A stretch of DNA of 64,000 nt from Polytrichum commune (GCA_950295325.1 OX485806.1:13826001-13890000), one strand, 5' to 3'; shown: positions 35,201 through 46,889, counted from the stretch's first letter. Notes: a model not told the origin generated them from the sequence alone. Translations and numbers: made by a program.

Positions 35201-38200
35201 GTTCTCTTAACCGGGAAGATCAAACCCTGGCTCCCTCTTGTGACTTTCCTGTTCTATTATCACAAAAGACAGAAGACTCCATTCAAGGATTACAAATGGC
35301 ACATTGAAACTTCCAATAACATGAATGTCTGCTGCTACAAGACTCTTGAACATGACAGGTCCACATGATACATGTATACAATTTGGAGCTCTGGCTTCAC
35401 AAACTGATAATCATCACCTTTGAACTTTCCCAACCTTCTCCAATCTACCAGTCCACAACTAGATGGAGTAATTTACAGGACTCTATACCAATATCTCACA
35501 AGCGTATAGGTAACCTATAGGTTTCTAATAAGTTAAAGCTTATGGTTAAAACCTTGAGAATAGGAAGAGCTCCTTGATAGTATTTGACAGCTGCACCATA
35601 ATTCTCAGCACTCACACATTTGCGAAGACGCTGTGGCAGATCAAATATGAACTGCAAAATCCAGCACCAAAATATGCCCTCCATTCAGTGGATTTTTCTC
35701 TGGGTTCTGATGGGTCAAACTTCCTTGTGACATAAATTTTGTTACATTGAGGTGGTTATAAAATGCAGATATGAGAGTATATGTAGTGTTTAAGCAACCA
35801 TCATTGACCCAAAATGTTGCACACGAGTCAAAAATAAATAAGCATCCTCCTTTTATGTCTATCATCAGAGCTAGCAAGAACCTTACAGCACACCAACCTC
35901 AATCTTCCTACAATAACTGAGCCAATGCGACAATCCACTTCTTGACTTCCACACTGCTCTAAACTTCCGAGGGTTACTATTCCTTTGCGGTAAGCATGCC
36001 TAGCATTCTGAAAACTAAACTCTCGCTTGAATATCAATCATTAGATCAATCTTCGACTGTGAAGATAAAGAGAGGGCGCAACAAGAGCACTCTCTGGAAT
36101 CCAGAGCCTTTCTTTGACATGTTTGCTCATGTAGAAACTCCCACAGATTAGGGCTTGTTCTATACTAAATCTCAAGCTGCTGAAACCACCATTAAACTCC
36201 ACCCACCTGAATTTTTCGAAGAAGGCTTCGTGTACCATTGAGTTCCTCAATTCGTTCACGGCGATCACACAATGAGGCATTGACACCATCACTCTTTGCC
36301 CTCACTACAGTCACCTGCCCAACTATGTTGTGAGCTTTGAATCTTAACATTTTAACTCCTCGAATTTGGTCAGTCGAGAAAACTTCGAGTAATGCAATTA
36401 GGCCAACAAGCAGCCTAACCTATAACAGAAACGATTTCTAACCTATAACTCCTAGAAGATATTCTCATCTCCCTAATTCTTACCATTAATTCTCAGGAAT
36501 TTCAACATAACAAAGGCCCCTCTCCCCCCCCCCCCCAAAATGACGATTACAAGTAATAGATATTAGTTAATCTGAACTATATAATGCAAAAGATGTAGCC
36601 AATTTTCAAGAGGGTACTGCATCAACATCAAGGGTAGACTTTTATTACTGTGTCAAGAAGCTGATCCATATTGGACTCCATTCCGGATACATTCTCCTTC
36701 ATACTGCAACAGAAAAAAACATAGCCACCACCACAAATATTAGTTAAGGTGCACTCTGAAATCTATATATGGCTTAGGTTATGAAAGTCTGCACTGACAG
36801 GCCAATCTGAACAAACTGACATCCCATGCGTACTGTCTGCTTGTATCAGTTGCACTTATATATAAGTTAAGGTGCACTCTGAAATCTATATATCACTTAG
36901 GCTATGAAAGTCTATATGACAGGCCAATATTGACAAACTGACATATCACGCGCACCGTCTGATTGTATCAGTTGCACTAATAAACTTGTTGTAATTTTCA
37001 TACACCAACATTTGCATATCACTGTCCAGATTCTTGATTTCCGCTGCCATTTCCACATGTCGTTGCAGCAAGCGGTCCAAAGGAGTCTTGCGAAGCTGCA
37101 TAACCGACAAAATATCATCAGACTAAAGACATCAATACTTCTAGTTTGCAAGTATTGTGCAGGATAGCCTTAACCTCAGTAGTCAATGCTTAAAGCACTA
37201 GGAGGCCACTATCTAGGAGTTTGATAATTGTCAACAAACACAAGTCTTTTACACAACCTCCTTCCTTCCCCTCTTGTCCCACCTCTCTACCTTGTCAGAG
37301 GGTGATTTAAGCTACAAGGTTCTAATTCCAGCACATACAAACTAATAAAAAGCATCATCCAAATCTTTCCTCAAAGGAAGTGATCAAAATTTGGCCACTA
37401 AACCTGGCATGATTTGGGCAGAACTTACCAGATTATTGGGGTTAAGCTGCCCATTCATCTCAAGTAACATGACATAGAACATCAGAATCAGAATCTATGC
37501 AGCTGTGTTGCTAATATGTCTGTGAAGAATAATTTCCTAGTAATCCACTCAAGGAATACTGCTCTGAATGGCAGCAAAGCCGAGTTTTTATAGATCGCTT
37601 CACATTTAACTTGCATTAGTCAAATTGTGGTGACCCTTGAAACTACAGACGGAGGCACATTTTTTGTGAACTGTTAGTAGTTGGCAAGTCAAGGTTGACA
37701 ATGACTACTACAAGATTTTTTTTGTTCCTATATGAAAGGAAAAGAGCAAATCAGAAAGCTGCAGAAGAATCATAGAACAAGCAGTTCTGTAACCCTTCAC
37801 CTTTGAGATAGTAAGTTGCATAGATAGAGATTTAGGTATGGAAAAAGGCTGCAAGTGTTTGCAGGACCGAGTACTTGATCATCCGTTGAAATCTGCTTTG
37901 AATTTTAATGATAGACATATGAGGTGTAGACACATGAATAATATTTAGGAAATAATTAAAACGACACAATCCTTCTTCACTATGCTGTCATCCTGGTTGC
38001 AGTTAGGATACGTTCAAGCTAAGCATAAATACATTATACGTGTCCCGTCTTCCTGTGTTAGCTCCCTGCTTAAAGCCTTCTCTCCTTACCTAGATTTGAA
38101 CAGAGCATCCCCGCCATTGCAATTTACCTCTTCACCCCTTCACCCCTTCAGCATTCTACTATATACAGAGAGCAGGTCTCCCTTTTTGCACAGATGCATA

Positions 38201-39045
38201 TCTCCATGAGTTCAAATGGTAGAGACACATGAACAGTATTCAGGGAAGACTTAGAATGACGCAATCCAACTTCGCCATGCTACCATCCTGGTTGCATATT
38301 AGGCTACGTTCGAGTTAAGCCTAAGTACATTATATGTGCCCCGTCTCCCTGCTTAAAAGCCTTCTCCCCTGACCTTGATCAAACAGAGCATCCCCGCCAT
38401 TGCAATTATCCCTTGACCCCTCAGCATTCTACTAAATACCGAGGGCAGGTCTTCCCACCTTGAACAGATACATACTGAGGTATAGAAGGTAACTTATTGC
38501 AAAAGGTAATAGAAAACAGCTAAAGGGAAATCTCCTATGAGTTCGAATGGTAGGCATATGAGGTATAGACGCATGGATAGTATTTAGGAAAGGCTAAGAA
38601 AGACCAATACTTCTTCGCGATGCTGTCATCCCGGTTACATGTTAAGCGACGTTGGAGCTAAGCCTAAATAAATCATATGTGCCCCGTCTCCCTGAGTTAG
38701 CTCCCTGCTTAAAGCCTCCTCTCCTTACATTGATTAAACAGAGCATCCCCGCCATTGCAATTCACCCCTTGACCCCTTCAGCATTTCATTAAATACCGAG
38801 GGCAGGTTTTCCTTCTTGAACACATACATACCGAAGCATAGAAGGTAACTTATTGCAAAAGGAAATAGAAAACAGCTAACCAGCGATGAAATGTAGTGAT
38901 CGGCGTCGAAATTCGGGAGGTTGATTCCTTGCAAAGTGTCACGGCGCCCGAGGCGTGCATCGGATTCTGGTGATCCGGAGCCATAGAAGCTGCTCAGAAG
39001 CTCCCGCAAGCGCTTCGATTTCTCATCCTGCTCCTTCGTGGCCAT
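29227..39045 (-). CDS. VPS51: Vacuolar protein sorting-associated protein 51 (GARP/EARP subunit)
   Basis: VPS51 is the small tethering subunit that joins VPS52/53/54 in GARP and its EARP relative, capturing endosome-derived vesicles at the trans-Golgi. The exons I place (minus strand, 5' to 3') are 39045-38881, 37095-36956, 36703-36649, 36314-36207, 35651-35553, 34801-34724, 34515-34438, 34234-34082, 33917-33817, 33617-33541, 33292-33219, 33056-32990, 32425-32298, 31963-31703, 31630-31607, 31449-31333, 31182-31111, 30925-30875, 30521-30279, 29793-29617 and 29349-29227. All introns are GT-AG, phases agree throughout, and the product is about 796 residues, the usual plant size. It starts [20 protein letters not shown]. 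It keeps [32 protein letters not shown] (Vps51 domain), [25 protein letters not shown] and [20 protein letters not shown], and ends AKESMQE. The 24-bp exon at 31607-31630 is inferred from phase and is the least certain. Intron 1 holds a tandem array. Confidence 0.93.
30737..30874 (-). other. Possible in-frame alternative extension of VPS51 exon 18
   Basis: The intron after exon 18 stays open in the exon's frame for about 60 codons. A second GTAGGT donor at 30736, also phase 0, would add 46 residues (beginning [10 protein letters not shown]) before joining exon 19. The main donor at 30874 gives the colinear match to Arabidopsis VPS51. Full retention would instead stop at 30692. The extension has no recognised domain. 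Confidence 0.3.
36743..36985. repeat. 123-bp tandem duplication spanning intron 2 and the end of exon 2 of VPS51
   Basis: Two copies of about 121-123 bp share AAGGTGCACTCTGAAATCTA, GAAAGTCT, GACAGGCCAAT, ACAAACTGACAT and TTGTATCAGTTGCACT. The second copy includes the 3' end of exon 2 (36956-36985), so the first copy carries a duplicated pseudo-donor region inside the intron. Confidence 0.8.
37900..38880. repeat. Tandem triplication in VPS51 intron 1
   Basis: Three diverged units of roughly 300-345 bp begin near 37900, 38215 and 38550. Each contains ATGCTGTCATCCTGGTTG-like sequence, GTGCCCCGTCTCCCTG, GCTTAAAGCCTTCTC, AACAGAGCATCCCCGCCATT and a GAGGGCAGGT segment. The last unit stops at the exon 1 donor. 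No open frame is shared between units, so it is a minisatellite-like array and not a gene cluster. Confidence 0.8.
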
Positions 39046-39700
39046 CTCTTCCGCTTTCCCCTTTACCCTTGAGATACCACTGCTACTACCCGACCTTAAT
39101 GCTAATTCCTATGAATCCTCTAGCATTCCTATAAACCCCGTTCTTCACAATGCAAGCCAGGAAACTTCTTTGCTATTCCAATACGAAGCGTCTTGAGCTC
39201 CACCCGATTGATTCCAGAACCGCAAGAATTTGCCACTGATTTCACACCTCTACAAAATTTCCAAAACCTTCGAACCTTAAATCCAGAAATGTTCAGCTCC
39301 TCAGAGGATAAATTCAAGTGCCATGACCTCGCAATCAGGTCCCTCCTGAGATCCTCATTCCCAATGCAGGGAAAGTAGTCCGATCTTGCTGCAATCCTTT
39401 CTGTCAGCTTCGACTGTCTCGATTGCGATCTACTCCGCCTCAGACACTTCAGCACATCAAAAAAACATCAAAAAATTTACGGGGCTTCGTAATTTCAGGA
39501 AAATGATGAATCGATCCCGCCGCCTACGATACGATGCGAAGCTATGTGAAAAGCGTTGCGATGTCTAATGCGATGTCGCGCAGGTTTCAGGGTTCCAGAG
39601 TTGCCGACGAGCTTCAGGAGCCAACAGAGGAGACGAAGAAGATGACAGAAAATGTGAAGTGTTCATCCATAATGAGTGTCCGTCACGTTCTGATAGATGA
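39046..39700 (-). promoter_or_regulatory. VPS51 5' leader and promoter zone
   Basis: Upstream of the VPS51 ATG the sequence is less AT-rich. On the minus strand it contains an open frame of 108 codons (39455-39129) ending 83 bases before the start codon. It has no recognised domain and could be a leader uORF if transcription starts upstream. No TATA box is evident. Confidence 0.35.
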
Positions 39701-40387
39701 ATGATATAAGGCGCTAATTGTGCAGTGTTCATCCACTTACTGGATGCAATGCAGAAGTTCCGTTACTTTGTCCGTCGACGATCTCGGATGAGATACATCC
39801 ATGCAGCAAATTCAAGCTTCTAATAAAATAAAATAATATAATATTGGGCAGTTTTTAGCCAACGTGAATGAGTGCGTGGGCCAATTCATCCTAAAGCTTA
39901 TCATGTGCTTCCCCCTCTTCTTTATTGCTGGTTTTGTCTGTAGGACAGAGACTATGCATCAACTTCTTTGTTTCAAGAACAAATTTTCTAACCACTTTGC
40001 ATTCACACTTGGACATTACTTGTTCTTGCTATTTTTGGTCTAATTTATTTAATGTGGATGTTAATTATAGTTTTAAATATATATATATAGTTAACTATAG
40101 TTATTTGGGCAATTATTAATTAATTATTTTAAATTTTTCGGGTGATAAATGAGTAGCTTCAGTCCTTGACTTGCATTTGAGAAGAAGGTGCACAAAATCC
40201 AAGAAAGGTTTGATTATGGGTATAGTAAACAACCATGGACTGGCATGAGCAAAGTGGATAGCTACATTTGTAGTCTTTCATAATAAAGAACAAAGCCTCA
40301 TGTTTTCTATTGTTTTCTTGTTATATTTTGCTTGAGATTTGTAAGTTTTTGACTGTAGATGTTTTCTTGGAGGATTTTATGATAAAA
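39701..40387. other. Intergenic, AT-rich
   Basis: Nothing recognised. TA-rich runs lie near 40075-40090. Confidence 0.4.
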
Positions 40388-40533
40388 CATAACATTACTC
40401 AGATTTATAATAATGTTGTGTGGGACTAACAATATTCCACAAAATATTCTCCATGTTCAAATTGAATGTGGAAATATTATGTGGAATGCTACCAATCCCA
40501 CATAACATTATTATGAATCCGAATAATGTTATG
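40388..40533. mobile_element. Foldback MITE A
   Basis: The arms start CATAACATTACTCAGATTTA (left) and, read inward on the minus strand, CATAACATTATTCGGATTCA (right). They continue with ATAATAATGTTxTGTGGGA for about 55 bp each around a short loop. No open frame is present. Confidence 0.7.
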
Positions 40534-40848
40534 AAGGGGCATGGGATTTTTCATCTACTTTGCATTCTTATGTACGCGTTTTATTCCGAGATACCTTGTA
40601 CTAGGATATAAGTATATTAGGATTTATGCATGAATTTTGGATAATTCTAATCGTCAATATGACATACATTAATTTGTAAAATTATACAAATATGATGGTT
40701 GGCAAACATGGAATACAACACGTTCAAAGTTGTGATTGTTGTGTTGTTGTTTTCATGTTATTGTTTGATGTTTTTATCCCGACAAGTGCACATCCCTTAT
40801 TATTTTTGGACAAGTGATTTGTCTAAACATACTTAAATGTCAATTATT

Positions 40849-40973
40849 GTGTTCCCAATGTGGTAGGTAAGGGATGTGGAATTCCCACAACAATCCGTTG
40901 CAATTCCAAATAGGGGAGCACAAGGGATTGTTGTTGGAACTTTGTGTCCCCCACCTACCACATTGGGAACACA
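40849..40973. mobile_element. Foldback MITE B
   Basis: TGTGTTCCCAATGTGGTAGG at the left and its exact inverse CCTACCACATTGGGAACACA at the right. Pairing continues, with mismatches, through AACAATCC to the centre. It has no relation in sequence to the foldback at 40388. Confidence 0.75.
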
Positions 40974-41019
40974 CGTTCTTAAGAAACCTAACAATACACC
41001 ATCTCCTACTTGTTAGATT

Positions 41020-41080
41020 GGCTAAGCCCTAAAATATATTGAGGTTCAAGTTCAAGCCCACATGGGTTCGAATTTCACCA
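41020..41080 (+). repeat. Possible tRNA-derived SINE head
   Basis: TGGCTAAGCCC (A-box-like) is followed about 45 bp later by GGGTTCGAATTTC (a strong B-box match), suggesting a polymerase III internal promoter remnant. No complete tRNA fold is visible. Confidence 0.3.
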
Positions 41081-41142
41081 ATAGGGCTTTTCAATTTGTG
41101 TGTGTAGAGTTTTTAAATGGAGAATATTCCACAAATTTCTAA

Positions 41143-41287
41143 GGGGCGGTTTACACTATGGACCATGAAGTCGTCCCACGTAAGAGGCCTATTTTGCGTG
41201 GGACGACTTCATGGGACGACTTCCATGGTCCGAGTTACTAAAATATTAGTTTTCATGATTCATGGGCCCTTCAGTAGGTGTAAACCG
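41143..41287. mobile_element. Foldback MITE C
   Basis: It opens GGGGCGGTTTACACTATGG after a TAA and closes with GTGTAAACCG. Inside is a second inverted repeat, ATGAAGTCGTCCCACG against CGTGGGACGACTTCAT. The right border is blurred by a repeat of GTGGACCATGAAGAATG, so the end is approximate. Confidence 0.55.
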
Positions 41288-41289
41288 AA

Positions 41290-43898
41290 TGTGGACCATG
41301 AAGAATGACCATGCACCAAAAAGTGGAGGTGCTAATTTTTTTAATAATTAAAAAAGGGCAGTTTTTGGAAAAAGTCAAGTTTGACCATTCTCTTCACTTC
41401 TATTGACTTCTCTTCTCTTCACTTCTTTTCTCTTCATTTGTCTTGTAGTTTTCGCTTGCTTGAACCTAAAATTTCAGCAAGCAATGGAGGAGAGGAGGAG
41501 GACATTTGTTTTGCTTTTAGGATTGTACATGTTTTTGTACATGCTCGTAAAGCATGTGGTAGACATTCAAGCGTTGGTTTTGCAAGGAGAATGGGAGAAG
41601 TTAGCAATTTTGAGCTTGGTTTATGAGAATATGGGGTATAGAGAGAGGAGTATATGGAGTCAAAAACGGATGATTGGATTCGTAGACCGCTTATTGTTGG
41701 GTTCGTGGACGGAGAATGAACTTCATTTGACCAAGGAGAATCTATCTTTCCCGGGCTATGAACATGGATGATCGGGGCACACATCCATGTATATACAATA
41801 ACCTGACCCGAAGGAAGGTATTTGTCCTAGAGAGAGAGAGAGAGGGAGTTTTGTGCCATTTGGAAATGAAAGAAAGAAAAATTGTCTCCAATGTTGCCAC
41901 CAACGTGATTTATGGTGTTATTTCATTTTCGAACTGGTTTAAGTTTGCATGTAATCCCAAAATGGACATCGCAAAGCCCGCATAGACTATTGCCTCTTTC
42001 AAAGGTGAATACCTTGAGAAGTTGTAGACGCTTTGCATTTATAATCTCTATGGGTAAACGCCTAGGTTTCCACATGTTTTGCTGAAAAAGATTTGATTCA
42101 CGTGAGTACCCCATTGTGATTGGGTGGACCATATGTGGTGGGTTGCACGGGAATTCAAGTGTTTGGAAGGCCACCCACATGAGCAGTATTCCAACCTTAG
42201 GTTGCTTAACCTCAAAGTTCCCATGGTGTCCAAGGTAAGGCTTTGGGTTTAAACCCCTTTGCCATCTCACTCCATCCAAGGCAAGGTTTCAGTCTAAGCC
42301 TTTTGAGGTTTTTGGTTTTGGTTTTGAATAATATTAAAAGTTTAGGGTCCTCATTTGAAATGTCGAGGTTGCATGCTTTAATGTAGAAATATATTTTTTA
42401 TCACTAAAGAGGCATGGTTTGAACCTTGTATACCCTATAATGGTAATTAATGTAGGAAATTGGTGATACCATTTTTGAGCTTGGTGAAACGTGGGGTTGC
42501 TTCATAAGATGTGGTCTTTGCATTTTGTTTGCATTTTCTTCATGAGAGATTAAAGGCGTACGTGGGGGTGAATGATTGATATGTTCCAAATAGATATGTA
42601 GCTATCGTATTCATAGGATATTTTGTAACATCGCAAGTAATTTAGATGCTTTGGCCTAGATTTTTGGTTAGGATATTTTGTTAACATGCATAGGAAGGCC
42701 CGAGTGGCCAATGATTTGCCCAATGCATGATAGAGTTCATTTTAAGATTTGTAAGACATGACACAATGATGGTTCTTGGATGGTGGTCGTAGGGTAAGTA
42801 ATTTCTCTTGTACTCGCGTCATGTATGTTTTATGGGAATGGTTTGCCAAATGAGTTATGACATTTGAAGGTGGATGCATATTTAACAATATATTGTTGGG
42901 AAGAAGAGCACATCACCCATACCATGAGACATTCTTGGGTGGGTGCGTTCCAATCAAGGGCATGGATGCACGATGTGGTCATATCACTTCACATGGTCCC
43001 ACACATGCATGACTAGGTGGGTCTCTAATGAAAGGAAATTTTCACCATCACAATGAGGTGTTTTTTTGGATGATTTTGGAGAGAAAAACTATTTTGGAGA
43101 TATTCTGAATGAGGGAATGATGAACTTTTTGAATTTATAATAAAAAGTTAAAGTGGTCCAAATGATTTGAGTTAAATTGACTAATTAGATTATTGATTAA
43201 TGAATTAAATTTGCCAAGATTTTACAAACATACAAATGTGAATCAACATCGTCTGGCACAGAAGGATAGGGGATGAGATACAACTTCTTTATAACATACC
43301 ACATTATATGAGATGTTCCATGTGAGTGGAAGCCTTTTTTTTGTGACCGATGATTTGATCTTCTTTTCAAGGCGTCCTTCTTTATAATCCTTCTTTATAA
43401 TCGATCCTGGACTCAAGCCGCTTGCAGTGACTTTGGAGTTTGGAAGATGACTTTGCAATTTTGAAGATGACCATTATCTTCAAAATCGCTCGCAATAATT
43501 TTGTTGATATCTCATGATTCTTTACATCGCATGAGATTGGATGCACATCACAAAATATACAGTGGACACATCTTTTGAGCAACCGTCGAGCACAAGTGGC
43601 ACTGAGAAGCTCAATAATATGCCTTCTGCCTCATAGTACTCTTAAGAAAACAAGCCATATTCTCGTGCTTTCATGCTTGAATCGTAGAATCAACTCCTAG
43701 TGGTGGCTGGATTTTGCCTCCTGCAACCCATGAGTTCTTCTTCCTCTTTACATGATCAGTTCTTACATGTTAAAATTACTACCTTTGCAGTTATTTTCTT
43801 ACAAATTTGTTGCAATTCGGATAAAAGAAAGAGCATTGTGGTAACAAGGCTGCCGATTGCGGAATGTGATTCACCTTTTGATGTGTGGTGTGACAAAG
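41290..43898. other. Intergenic, no gene recognised
   Basis: (GA)n lies at about 41830-41845. A frame at 41403-41771 (plus, 122 codons, starting MTSLLFTSFLFICLVVFACL) looks hydrophobic at its start. No domain is recognised and codon use does not stand out; it may be chance or a transposon remnant. Confidence 0.35.
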
Positions 43899-45645
43899 CT
43901 AAGCTCGAAGACCCAGGCTTCGCCGACCAGTCTCGTTGAGATCCTTCTCCTGGAAGCGGTCGAACCAGTTGGCTTCGTAGTTCTCGTTGGGGAAATCAGG
44001 CGGGCTGTGGCCGAGCAGGAATGCCTTGTGAACCTCCTTTGCGTACTTGGCGTTTTTCGAACACCACGGTGCGCCGGGGATGTACATCACGTTGCCCCAA
44101 CCCTGTTGATTCTTCACAGGCGCGACCGAGTGGATCATGTCGCAATGCCACCAGACAGAGTCCCCTGGCTGGACGCTGGGGATAGCGGACACCGCGTCCA
44201 TGAGGATTTCGTGCCACCGTTTTGTGACGGGGAAGGTCCGGTTCAAGCTCACGCCACACATGTCATCCCCGGCAACATCGCTCAGCAAGGGGCGCAACAT
44301 CAAGTAGGCCATGGCCTTGGGGATGGGGACGGTGTGCAACACGCCCTGGTCGTTGCGCATCTCACTCAACGCGGTCCACCCTTGGAACGTCCGGAATGCC
44401 GAGCACATCGTGGAGCCTTGCAAATTGATGACAGCAGAAACCTATCAAGGAATGCTGTTATAAAATGCTATTCAAAAGATTGGCTGAGATGCAAAGCTCA
44501 TAAAGGGTCAAAGTGAAGAGTCTCTTTCTCTATAAATGATCGCATAGATCCTCCCAATTGTGTTAACTACTGAAACCTGGAATGGGTGTCTATCTTTTGA
44601 GCATGCATATAGTCCAGTCTCATGGTAACAAGTCTCTTTCTAGTGTCGATTCGCAGCTACAAACCTTCCCATATGCCACTCAAATATAAGTGTCCGATTA
44701 AGAAGGGTGACCACGTACAGCCGACAGACCTTACCTTGTAAACAATTTGTTGGCGATGGAGATGTTTTCTTCTCGGCATCAGTTAAGCAACCTCAAATAC
44801 CCCAAGCAACTAACCACTTTGAGGTAAAACGGAAAGCACATTCGGGCAAATTTCGCGGCCTTACCAGGGAATTGCGCAGCCTCTGTGCGGTAGGCGGCGT
44901 CCCATGGGTTGTAGGAGGAAAAATCGCCTGCAAATAGGTGCCGGAAGAATTGCTGGTAACCCTCTGTCATCCACAAGTCCAAGGTTCCGGCGTCAAGGTG
45001 TGTGCCTAACCCATTGGAGTTGGTTCCGGGTGGACGGCGGCGCATGCGGTCAGGGTAAAGACAGTGTTGGTTGAGGTCGAACCATGTTTTGTTGTCGGAT
45101 TCGTTCTGCCACTGGGAGTTCAGAAACTTCTGCGCCGTGACCATCCGGGGGTGCTGCCGAGCTTCCATCTGCGTGCGGGACCAGTAGATTGGATAAATCT
45201 CCGGTTTCGACATCTCGAGCGTGCCGAAGAAGTCGTCCGCCGGGCCAGAGTATTTTTTAAAGAATTGGTTCGAATCCACGTACTCGACTGCGTCGGAGTC
45301 CCATTTCTTGGCTTGCTCACAGTCGAAGTGGCCGCGAATCATGACACACCCGCGCCGCTGGAGCTTGGCTATGGCGTCTTGGGTGACAGTTCCATTCTGG
45401 ATATCGGAGAAGTTGATGATAGGCCACACTTCCTCCCCACGCACCTTGGCGGCCTTGATGTCTTCAACCTCGGCAACCAAAAACTCCTTGATCTCATCGA
45501 CGACCTCCTCGACGGTGCGACCGGTGGCTTCAATTTTCTTCCGTATCGCAGCCTTGATTTCCCGGATTGCGTGTGGCAAGTCTTTTGGGATGGTTTCCCA
45601 GTGTGGCAAGCCGCTCACAGGGCTGATGTGCACCATGGTGGCCAT
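43899..45645 (-). CDS. DUF1479 family protein (predicted iron/2-oxoglutarate-type oxygenase fold)
   Basis: Two exons on the minus strand, 45645-44865 and 44416-43899, joined through a GT-AG intron that splits a Gly codon (FPG-STMCSAFRTFQGWTAL). The product is 432 residues, about the normal length for DUF1479 proteins such as E. coli YbiU and fungal relatives. I chose the first ATG (45645, MATMVHIS); a second ATG nine bases on sits in a strong GCCACCATGG context. An HxD pair (His216 and Asp218 in GTHLDAGTLDLWM) and a distal His (His356 in WWHCDMIHSV) look like the metal-binding facial triad of cupin-fold oxygenases. There is no signal peptide or membrane segment. The substrate is unknown. G/C content is clearly higher than in the flanks, and the family is mainly microbial, so horizontal origin is plausible; the intron and clean splicing indicate a settled plant gene. 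Confidence 0.9.
44490..44740. repeat. Dispersed 250-bp repeat (family D), copy 2, in the DUF1479 intron
   Basis: It matches 28540-28800 and 52880-53130 in the same orientation (GGTCAAAGTGAAGAG, AATTGTGTTAACTA, AAGTCTCTTTCTAGTGTCGA, CACTCAAATATAAGTGTCC). It fills over half of the 448-bp intron. Confidence 0.55.
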
Positions 45646-46889
45646 GGATGTCTCCTCTCCGTTGTGGTTTTTCAAAAGATTCCAGCTAGAATTTGGTGCG
45701 TCTCAGCATGTTACGACAACAATGGACACCACCGCAGCCAGTTCCTCAACAAAATCGAGGTGATGCAACCTGCAAGCAAATTTTAAGGAACCATTCAGTT
45801 GCCATCACCACAAATCTTCTCCCCAGATAAAGCCTAGTTGACCTTCAAGAAACAACATGCAGTTGTCACTAGATGGCAGGACATGATACCAAAAGAAAAC
45901 AGCACAGGCATCTCAATTCTGCTACTAACTCACATACTCAAGAACCTAACCCACGTGAAAGATAGAAATCATGACGAGCATCATGAAAAATGCGAAGAAC
46001 TCTGTATGACAACAATTTTCTCACTGGTTGAGCGACACGCACTACAATTCATGTGAGTAGCTTGCATAATGTGCTACTCCGTGTGCCACTTACACCTAAT
46101 GCGCAAATATACACGGTTTATAGCATAATGTCTCACACCTATACACTGGAAAATGTCTCACATTAAGTTCCTCTTCACCGAAATCACTTCTGAAAACCCT
46201 CACTTCTGTTGGCAATGCTAGATCTGAAACATTCATCCTCGAAGGACAAGCGGCTCTGCAACGAGAGGCTCTGTATAACTCACACTGCTTCTAAGACTAG
46301 GCAACTTAAGTCTAACTTAGACTTATAAGTGACCTCGGTCAACCTATACATTAAGCCTATAAAGTAACTTGATTCTTTGCTACTACGTGTGCCACTGCAG
46401 AAGAGAAGAGAATCAAGTGCTTTCTCGAGCGACTCTCCAAGAGCAAAGATAGGGGACATCAGCAATTCATGACAATTATTCTTCACAGAGTGAGAACTAC
46501 TGGGAGAAGTTAGAATTACAGAAACATCAGAAATCATCCCTATTATGATTGATTGATTAAGGTTGGTATGGAGTAGATTGAAGTAGCATAAATTGGAAAG
46601 GATGGCGAAGAAATTAGTGAATCGTATTAGACACCATTGCAGCAACAGTAATAGTATCAGGTGCTCATAATTTGATACTTCGCTGAACTAGCTCTTGGCA
46701 TTACACTCATCAAGAGAGTTCTAAGTCCTGGTACGAGCTTTCAGCCACCAAAATACTGTAGTCACACAGCCTTCCTGAGAAGCTTGCTTCTAAGCAGGAC
46801 AAATCCACAGAGACAAACTCGTCATACTCCTTCAGGCAAGATGATAGTTCTACACGTCCGCATTGTATAATTTTTTTCGCCCAGTCGTT
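45646..46889. other. Upstream flank of the DUF1479 gene
   Basis: It should contain the promoter, but I see no clear TATA element. The rest has only short frames without motifs. Confidence 0.35.

Noticed and set aside
29227-39045. Treating the many short frames here as separate genes
   Set aside because: They are exons or intron read-through of one VPS51 gene; phases and protein order agree over 21 exons.
41403-41771. 122-codon plus-strand frame with a hydrophobic start, as a secreted protein
   Set aside because: There is no recognisable domain, no homologous copy in the window and overlapping frames of similar length, so it is not supported as a gene.
43857-44516. 219-codon plus-strand frame opposite exon 2 of the DUF1479 gene
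   Set aside because: Same reason: the opposite strand carries the conserved protein with correct splice sites.
45064-45786. Long plus-strand frames opposite exon 1 of the DUF1479 gene
   Set aside because: They are antisense shadows of a G/C-rich coding exon whose minus-strand product matches a known family.
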